Position numbers and translations under genes: made by a program. From assembly GCA_026770615.1 (NCBI GenBank), contig MU631309.1:155608-172432 (forward strand): a stretch of DNA of 16,825 bases, given 5' to 3'. Below are positions 12,246 through 16,825 of the stretch, one piece after another (the first letter of the stretch is position 1; every line of letters starts with the position of its first letter). The notes beneath the pieces were generated by a model. The model searched no databases and had not been told where the DNA came from. It worked only from the letters and a program-made list of their open reading frames with translations. The DNA comes from Pavlovales sp. CCMP2436. Lineage: Eukaryota; Haptophyta; Pavlovophyceae; Pavlovales.

Positions 12246-12720
12246 CTAGTCTCCATTTCGTGCTCTAGAGGTGAGCCGCTTGGAAGGTAGGGTTGCAAGA
12301 GGCAAAGAGAGGGCTTCGACCCGTTAGAACCTCTTCAATAACTAATTGAATATGACCAAACATGCAGAATCTAAATAAAGATTTCTATCGACAATGATAG
12401 CAAAAGTTTAGGAGGTACCGATAGGTGCGTGTCAGAGGGCGCTTTGGGCGGCGCGGGTTTGTGAATGGCGGTCTCTGGGTTGGCCAAGGGTGGGGCTAGA
12501 GCTCATTGGAGGCTGATGCGGGGGACTGCTGGCGCGGTAGTGGTGTGCACTGAGCCCGCTGGCGTCGCGGTGCCCACAAACCCGAAATTAGGCTCCCATG
12601 CTGACAATCAGGGTTTTTTTTATATGATTTCAAAAGAATACTGTAACGGACCAACGGGAGGCCACATCGTCATTCTGATCGATCCTTGGCTTTCCCCGTG
12701 CCATCCCGTCCATGGCGATG

Positions 12721-13140
12721 GGTCCAAATTCGAATTAGTGGCCAGTCCGGGGGGAAATTGCGAAAATGTCCGGTGAATATCCAGCGAATCAACTCACGAA
12801 CCGGGTTGGTCCCCGAGAAGTTAGTTGCAGATTCGTGAAAGGAGTGGCGCCCCATTCACGAATCTGCAACTAACTCCTTGGAGTCCCTTTGGGATTAGTG
12901 TCTTTTTTTCCGCTTCCGAGCGCTGAGAATCGGAAAGTGAATTACCTTCAGCATGTCGTCGACCCCAGAGGCACACGAGACGCACACCAAGTGGGCTCCG
13001 ACCTTCCAAGAGGGCTCTCTTCGACAGCAGCTATCGACACTTAGCCCGCAGGGCCGAACAATGTCTACCTCCTCATCCTGCCCACAGCTTTTCCCCCTCC
13101 CCAGTGCGGAATCGCGCCACTAATTCGGGTAGTTTGACCT
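12721..13140 (-). mobile_element. TIR element (family 1), copy 2
   Basis: Reverse-orientation relative of 8655-9093. Matched blocks include CCCCAGTGCGGAATCGCGCC, GTCGACCCCAGAGGCACACG and CCAGTCCGGGGGGAAATTGC. The ends are GGTCCAAATTCGAATTAGTG and, reversed, AGGTCAAACTACCCGAATTA. It is flanked by CGATG on both sides (12716-12720 and 13141-13145), a 5-bp target duplication supported by the single CGATG in the uninterrupted family 2 copy. No transposase is encoded. Confidence 0.86.
12819..12875. repeat. Internal cruciform of family 1, copy 2
   Basis: A perfect 21-bp stem: AGTTAGTTGCAGATTCGTGA plus A at 12819-12839 and its complement at 12855-12875, with a 15-nt loop. This structure is the best conserved part between the two copies. 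Confidence 0.88.
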
Positions 13141-13285
13141 CGATGTGCGGTGACCCTAGGAGGTCCCCACCGCGCGGTTCGTCGACTACATTAGAGCGTA
13201 CCGAACCCAACTCATATATTGAATAAGTTTAAGAACCTATTGAATAGGCTCAGGGGTCTAGCCGAATAGTCTATTTGAACTATAA

Positions 13286-13450
13286 AATAGGTTCAAGGGT
13301 GGGACCGACTGCACGGTGTGCAAGCTAAATCACACGTGCGCGTGCGAGCACCTATGCTTGTACAGCGATACGACATATCTGCCAGCTGGCGAAGTACTTG
13401 TGTCCAACCCTGTTGAGTTGCTCGCCGCATGCAAAGATTTGTTTGAGTAA
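13286..13450 (+). CDS. Cys-rich ORF fragment, possible terminal exon
   Basis: Open from an in-frame TAA at 13283 to a TAA at 13448-13450. The peptide contains DCTVCKLNHTCACEHLC, with five Cys and two His in 17 residues, then LYSDTTYLPAGEVLV and ends ELLAACKDLFE. An AG (AAAATAG at 13290) could be an acceptor. There is no ATG and no matching upstream exon. Cys spacing suggests zinc binding but matches no domain I can name. It may be chance or a relic. Confidence 0.22.
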   Translation, partial: NRFKGGTDCTVCKLNHTCACEHLCLYSDTTYLPAGEVLVSNPVELLAACKDLFE

Positions 13451-13593
13451 TTTCACCAGATTTCGTCAACCCGTGTAAAGTGGAGGTTGGGACTTCCCCC
13501 TCCTCCCCCTCCCTCCCTCCCGGCAGCTGCGCAAAGTTGAGATTGGGACACTCCCAGGCTACTGCCTACCCCATTATTTCTTGCCTGCGGCGC

Positions 13594-13665
13594 AATTTTG
13601 GGTTGGGTCACCCCCCTACCCTAAAGATCGGTGAAAAAAGTAGGTTGCGACCCCCCCCCTACCAA
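13594..13665 (+). repeat. GGTTGGGT...CCCCCTACC repeat, copy 2
   Basis: GGTTGGGTCACCCCCCTACC, an AAAGATCGG spacer, an A-run and then AGGTTGCGACC plus a C-run and CTACC. Same order as 10767-10828. The surrounding 13451-13790 shows further C-runs and no supported gene. Confidence 0.7.
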
Positions 13666-13799
13666 CGAATCCCCTACAAGCGAATTAGGGGGGGGAGTTA
13701 CAAAATGACGCGCGTTTAATAGTAGGTCCCGTTTGGTTTATTTTACCTCTCTACCCGACTCGACACGACTCTAAGCAACGGGTCAGGGACTTGCATATG

Positions 13800-14105
13800 A
13801 ATAATATTTACGGCTAGACCCCTGAAACAGATCCTATCCAAACCTATTCAAGTACCATGATGTATGCACACTGCTGCCATAGCGGTTAGACCCTCGAGCC
13901 TATATCTAACAAGCTTTATGGCCTATTTAATAGGCTGCGTTTGGCACGCTGTAGCCGACGCACCGCGCGTCGGACACCCAGGGTCACCGTGCATTGCCGT
14001 GGACGCCACGACATGTGGATAGCCAGGATTCAATCAGATTAACGATGCGACCCCCCGGTGGCCTATTATGACCTGGTGAATTCACTGAAGAAAATTATAA
14101 AATTT
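13800..14105 (-). repeat. Family 2 repeat, copy c (reverse)
   Basis: Reading the minus strand gives CTGGCTATCCACATG, CGTGGCGTCCACGG, CGGTGACCCTGGGTGTCCGA and GTCGGCTACAGCGTGCCAAA, matching copies a and b in order. A CGGCTAGACCCCTGA segment at 13811-13825 is the reverse complement of TCAGGGGTCTAGCCG in copy b (13243-13264 region), so these ends could pair. Confidence 0.75.
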
Positions 14106-14110
14106 TCAGC

Positions 14111-14332
14111 ATGGCAGACACTGACCCTACGTCGCTGCCGCTCGAGCCTGAGCAGCTCGCCGAGAGGCCGCTTGATATCGGAGACACGACGAGCGCTATC
14201 AACTGCACCTCGGCCACGCAGGAGACTATAAGCGAGAGTGTCGCTCGCTTCCCACGCCGCCCAGAGTGCTCACTGACTCGTGCCTATTGGTACCTCCTGA
14301 AATTTGCCTATTCCATAGAAATGTTTTTTTAG
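14111..14332 (+). CDS. Short ORF, possible first exon
   Basis: ATG in a good context (TTTCAGCATGG) directly after the family 2 repeat, with TTATAAAA 17 nt upstream. The first ~58 codons are GC-rich at the third position and read MADTDPTSLPLEPEQLAERP, then LDIGDTTSAINCTSATQETI, then an Arg/Pro-rich part. After about 14289 (a possible donor TATTG|GTACCT) the sequence becomes AT-rich and repetitive, suggesting that an intron starts there. I could not join it in frame to the transposase-like ORF downstream through the obvious acceptor at 15137. Function unknown. Confidence 0.35.
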   Translation: MADTDPTSLPLEPEQLAERPLDIGDTTSAINCTSATQETISESVARFPRRPECSLTRAYWYLLKFAYSIEMFF

Positions 14333-14982
14333 TAGAAATATGCATTTAATTAGTAACAATTAATTAGTTGTTGAGGAGGCTCGGATGATGTGGGCTTTTT
14401 TTTTGCCTCTCGAGACCCTACCCTCCAAGGCTCAGCTCCGGAGAACGAATTAAAGAGAAATGGCGACAGCGTTTACCTTGCCGGCTGCTCTAAGCGGAAG
14501 GGGGGCTCGGCGTGGTGTGTGGGGGAGCCGAGACACCCCCAGATAAGTTTAGCTCATCCCTGGTGCAGCCCTCTGATACGCACCTATCCTCCTGAGATTT
14601 TGGGACGCGAAGACATTGGCATCCTCGAGGACATGCCAGACCTCCCCTAAAGGGCAGGCAAGTCAGCTAGCGTTAGACATAACTCCTCCCTTGCGGGACC
14701 GCAATTTGGGACAGCATTATAATTATGATATGCAGTCCATAATCTAACTAACACAGCCTCCTCCGCTGTTTAAATTGGGTCAGCCCCAAGCAGCGAGCCC
14801 AGAGCGCCCTCTGACACGCACCTCCTGAGATTTTTCTATCAGATAGGAATCTTTATCAGTTTAAATTCGGTATTTAATTAGTGATATTATTTAGTGATTG
14901 GAAAGTTTCTGATGGGCCGAGGCTTTCTATTTTTCTCTTGAGACCATACCTTCCAAGACTCAGCTCCGGAGTAAGAAATGGA
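14291..14982 (+). repeat. Diverged direct repeats, ~530-nt period
   Basis: 14291-14462 and 14820-14982 share CACCTCCTGA(A/G)ATTT, GTATTTAATTAGTRA-like, CTCTYGAGACC, TACCYTCCAAG and CTCAGCTCCGGAG blocks in order. A third partial start, CCTCTGATACGCACCTATCC, lies at 14570. No protein is supported in the region. Confidence 0.7.
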
Positions 14983-14996
14983 GACCTATGCCTATG

Positions 14997-15046
14997 GCTA
15001 TGGCTCAGGTCACCCCCGGACAGCTATCAAGTGGGCGAAGACCATC
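14997..15046 (+). repeat. GGTCACCCCCGG repeat, copy 2
   Basis: GGCTATGGCTCAGGTCACCC, then CGGACAGCTATCAAGTGGG; related to 11341-11388. The following 15047-15198 is AT-rich and holds a T-run ending TTTTTTCAG at 15137 that resembles a splice acceptor. Confidence 0.65.
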
Positions 15047-15198
15047 TTACCGAGATGAGAGCATTCCTGACGGGCTACGCCAAAATTTGAAGTGTTGATA
15101 GGTCGAGCTTAACGATTCTATTTTATGCTTTTTTCAGAATATCTTTAAGTCTTCATGGGCGAGCCAGGGATCAATAACTAACGCGCGCCGTTTTAAAC

Positions 15199-16336
15199 AT
15201 GTTTCGAACCGTTTTTAAAACCCTTCCTTCGCTCTGTCCAGACTCGCAGCATCCGCCCGCCGCGATGTCGCTCCGCTGGCCGGAGCCGCTCGAAGAGCTC
15301 GTCGGCACAAGCGTTGATGACATCCTGGTGCGCTTGCGCAAGGAGGTCAACGTCTTCTCCGCGGAGACGGGGGGGAGCGCAGGCGCGCGCGAGTACGTCC
15401 AGGTATCGCTCGGCTGCTGCAGGATGGTGGACCCAACGAAGCGGATGCAGCTCAAGTGCAATACCTCGAATACGCGTCCGTCGCTGCAGCATGCGATCGT
15501 GCACCTCGTCAACGAGCTGCTCGCAACGCACCGCTGCCGAATACAGCTCGAGCCCGAGCCTACGCCGCCCGAGCCGGTGCCGCTCTTGTCGCGCGCGCGC
15601 TCGGAGCCAGCCGAGACCGGGCCTCTGCCGCTGTGGCGGGCGCGCTGCGCGCCCGAGTCCGTAGAGGCGAAGCGCGGGCGCACTGATGATGATGCAGACG
15701 GGAACTGGACGACGTGTGACCTGCACGAGTTCACCCGGCAAGAACCAATCTTCCTCGCGCGCGCTCAGGTGCCGATCGAGGCAGACAACGGCAACGCCGC
15801 GCAGAGTTGCGCTTAACCACGCGCGGAGCTCGCATCACTGCGTTATCACGCTGCCGGCTCTGCTGAGCGCGTTGCCGATCTCATCGTCGGTGCTGTGTCT
15901 GCGTTCGGCGTCGGCGAGCGAGTCACCGGGAGGCTCGAGGCGCTCGTGCCCGAGCGCGCGGCTAGTGGAGACGACGCGGCGGAGACTGCGCTCTACATTG
16001 TGTCGCGGGCGCGCGAGGCCCTCTCCGAGCTCAAGGAGTGTCAGACGGAGGCGCATCGCGGCGAGTACTACGCCGCGCACTGCGTACTCTCGCCAGAGGC
16101 GGTGGTCGAGCGAGAGACGGGAGGCATGGGGCGGCGGGTGAAGGCAGCGCTCGGCCTGCACCGATCGAACGCAGTGATCGACGAATGCCGAAAGATCCGC
16201 GCAGCTTTTGACGCCTCGGTCCGGCGCAAGGGGGAGCCGATCGCTGTGGGCGATAGCGTGCTGACGCGGAGCTCCACAGTCGCGGGCGTGGTGCACGAGC
16301 TGCGCCCCGATTCCTCTTGCACGGTCGAGTACACGG
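15199..16336 (+). pseudogene. Transposase-like element, N-terminal region, broken
   Basis: From ATG 15199 the frame is GC-rich and runs to a TAA at 15814-15816, then continues in the same frame without another stop to about 16336. The first part has MSLRWPEPLEELVGTSVDDI, a Cys-containing middle (SLGCCRMVDPTKRMQLKC) and an acidic TDDDADG. The second part is a helical region (ALYIVSRAREALSELKECQ), then a small beta-rich module EPIAVGDSVLTRSSTVAG followed by VVHELRPDSSCTVEYT, which resembles SH3/Tudor-like barrels next to DDE domains. The TAA in otherwise unbroken coding sequence suggests a nonsense mutation; Gln decoding of TAA as in ciliates is an unlikely alternative. Confidence 0.6.
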
Positions 16337-16825
16337 CGAGCGCGTTGAGGTGCAACGCCACCTGCTGCGCCACCGCTCTATTAAAACGATCGCCTACGGC
16401 TGCATCCCCAACGACAAACACCACGACGGCGCAGCTTCACAGCATTTCATTAAGAAGGTGATCGTCGACGTGCACGCCGCGTACGACAGCACCGAGCACT
16501 TCCACACGATCGGCGTGCACTCGGACAACGCGACGCACTTCAAGTCAACCCGCATGTTGTTCTGGTGGTCGCACACGCGCAACATCTTCGAGTGGCTCCG
16601 GATGGTGCTCGTCCGCTTCGGAGCGCCGGGCCATGGCAAGGGCGTATGGGACGGGCTGGGCGCGGTGCTCAAGCGTTGCGTGCTCAGAACCATCACCAAT
16701 GGCAAGGCCCTAACGGAGACGAGCAAGATCACGACTGACCTGGAGGCGCGCGAGCACCTCGCGAAGCATTTCATGTCGGAGGCGTGGACCAAGTCGCACG
16801 AGTCCAAGATCGTCAGCGAGATCAA
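16335..16825 (+). pseudogene. Transposase-like DDE domain, partial, runs off the edge
   Basis: In the third frame relative to the upstream part, the sequence reads GERVEVQRHLLRHRSIKTIA, then HDGAASQHFIKKVIVDVHAA, then FHTIGVHSDNATHFKSTRM and GAPGHGKGVWDGLGAVLKR. The spaced SDNATHFKS and HGKGVWDGLG motifs are hallmarks of a DDE-like (RNase H fold) family common in phytoplankton and some animal genomes, in which the Asp of SDN/TDG and the Asp of WDG are the likely acidic residues. A one-base loss near 16336 separates it from the upstream frame. It is open to the window end, so the C-terminus is missing. Confidence 0.72.

Larger units (their letters stand above)
12603..13290 (+). repeat. Family 2 repeat, copy b, split by a TIR element
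   Basis: The left part 12603-12720 (CGGACCAACGGGAGGCCACA, CTTTCCCCGTGCC, CGTCCATGGCGATG) and the right part 13141-13290 (CGATGTGCGGTGACC, GTCGACTACA, AATAGGCTCAGGGGTCTAGC) join smoothly when compared with copies a and c. The 420-bp family 1 element lies exactly between them. Confidence 0.8.

Noticed and set aside
8655..13140. A single 4.5-kb transposon with long inverted termini
   Set aside because: Each arm has its own terminal repeats and its own short flanking duplication (TAATG and CGATG), and the right copy interrupts another repeat. They are two separate insertions in opposite orientation.
15171..15741. Two long minus-strand frames opposite the transposase-like ORF
   Set aside because: They are antisense shadows in GC-rich coding DNA; the plus strand carries the recognisable motifs downstream.
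16394..16825. 143-codon minus-strand frame at the right edge
   Set aside because: The plus strand here encodes the SDNATHFKS and HGKGVWDGLG motifs, so the minus frame is a shadow.

Overview
The window looks like nuclear DNA of a microbial eukaryote, probably an alga or related protist. The reasons are GC-rich exons with G/C at nearly all third codon positions, GT-AG introns whose ends keep one reading frame, AT-rich and microsatellite-laden introns, the C-terminal tail of a LINE-type reverse transcriptase, and a DDE-like transposase fragment of a type I associate with phytoplankton genomes. The lineage cannot be fixed from sequence alone. I see no prokaryotic operon, CRISPR array, tRNA or rRNA.

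Layout. Positions 1-160 hold the start of a possible minus-strand gene running off the left edge. Positions 161-1730 are mostly repeats and hairpins around one weak plus-strand ORF (738-1166). Positions 1730-8457 hold the main gene, a plus-strand ten-exon gene for a large disordered, probably nuclear protein: an acidic/basic N-terminal half, an RGG- and Ala/Pro-rich middle and a C-terminal C4HC3 PHD finger. All nine introns are GT-AG and phase-consistent (phases 2,1,0,0,0,0,2,1,0); from 1847 the exons sum to 3285 nt, exactly 1095 codons including the stop. The true 5' end of the coding region is not resolved.

Positions 8458-14110 are a repeat graveyard: two inverted copies of a ~430-bp TIR element with an internal cruciform, a decayed minus-strand LINE tail, two small hairpin MITEs, and three copies of another repeat family. 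One copy of that family is split by the TIR element, so the intact copies serve as an empty-site control. An AT-rich coding-like island at 11473-11662 has foreign-looking codon use. Positions 14111-15198 hold a short possible exon and tandem repeats. Positions 15199-16825 hold a decayed transposase-like element, with one in-frame TAA and one frameshift, that runs off the right edge.

The most interesting signal is in the introns of the PHD gene. Five of the six long introns, and none of the three short ones, contain a second, diverged copy of the last 15-46 nt of the preceding exon, and in each copy the GT donor is gone. Intron 8 also carries a near-perfect decoy copy of the next exon's start with its AG acceptor intact. 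Intron 6 additionally holds an 819-bp foldback transposon flanked by a perfect 8-bp duplication. Together these suggest that the introns grew by local duplication across splice borders, followed by loss of the duplicated donor.
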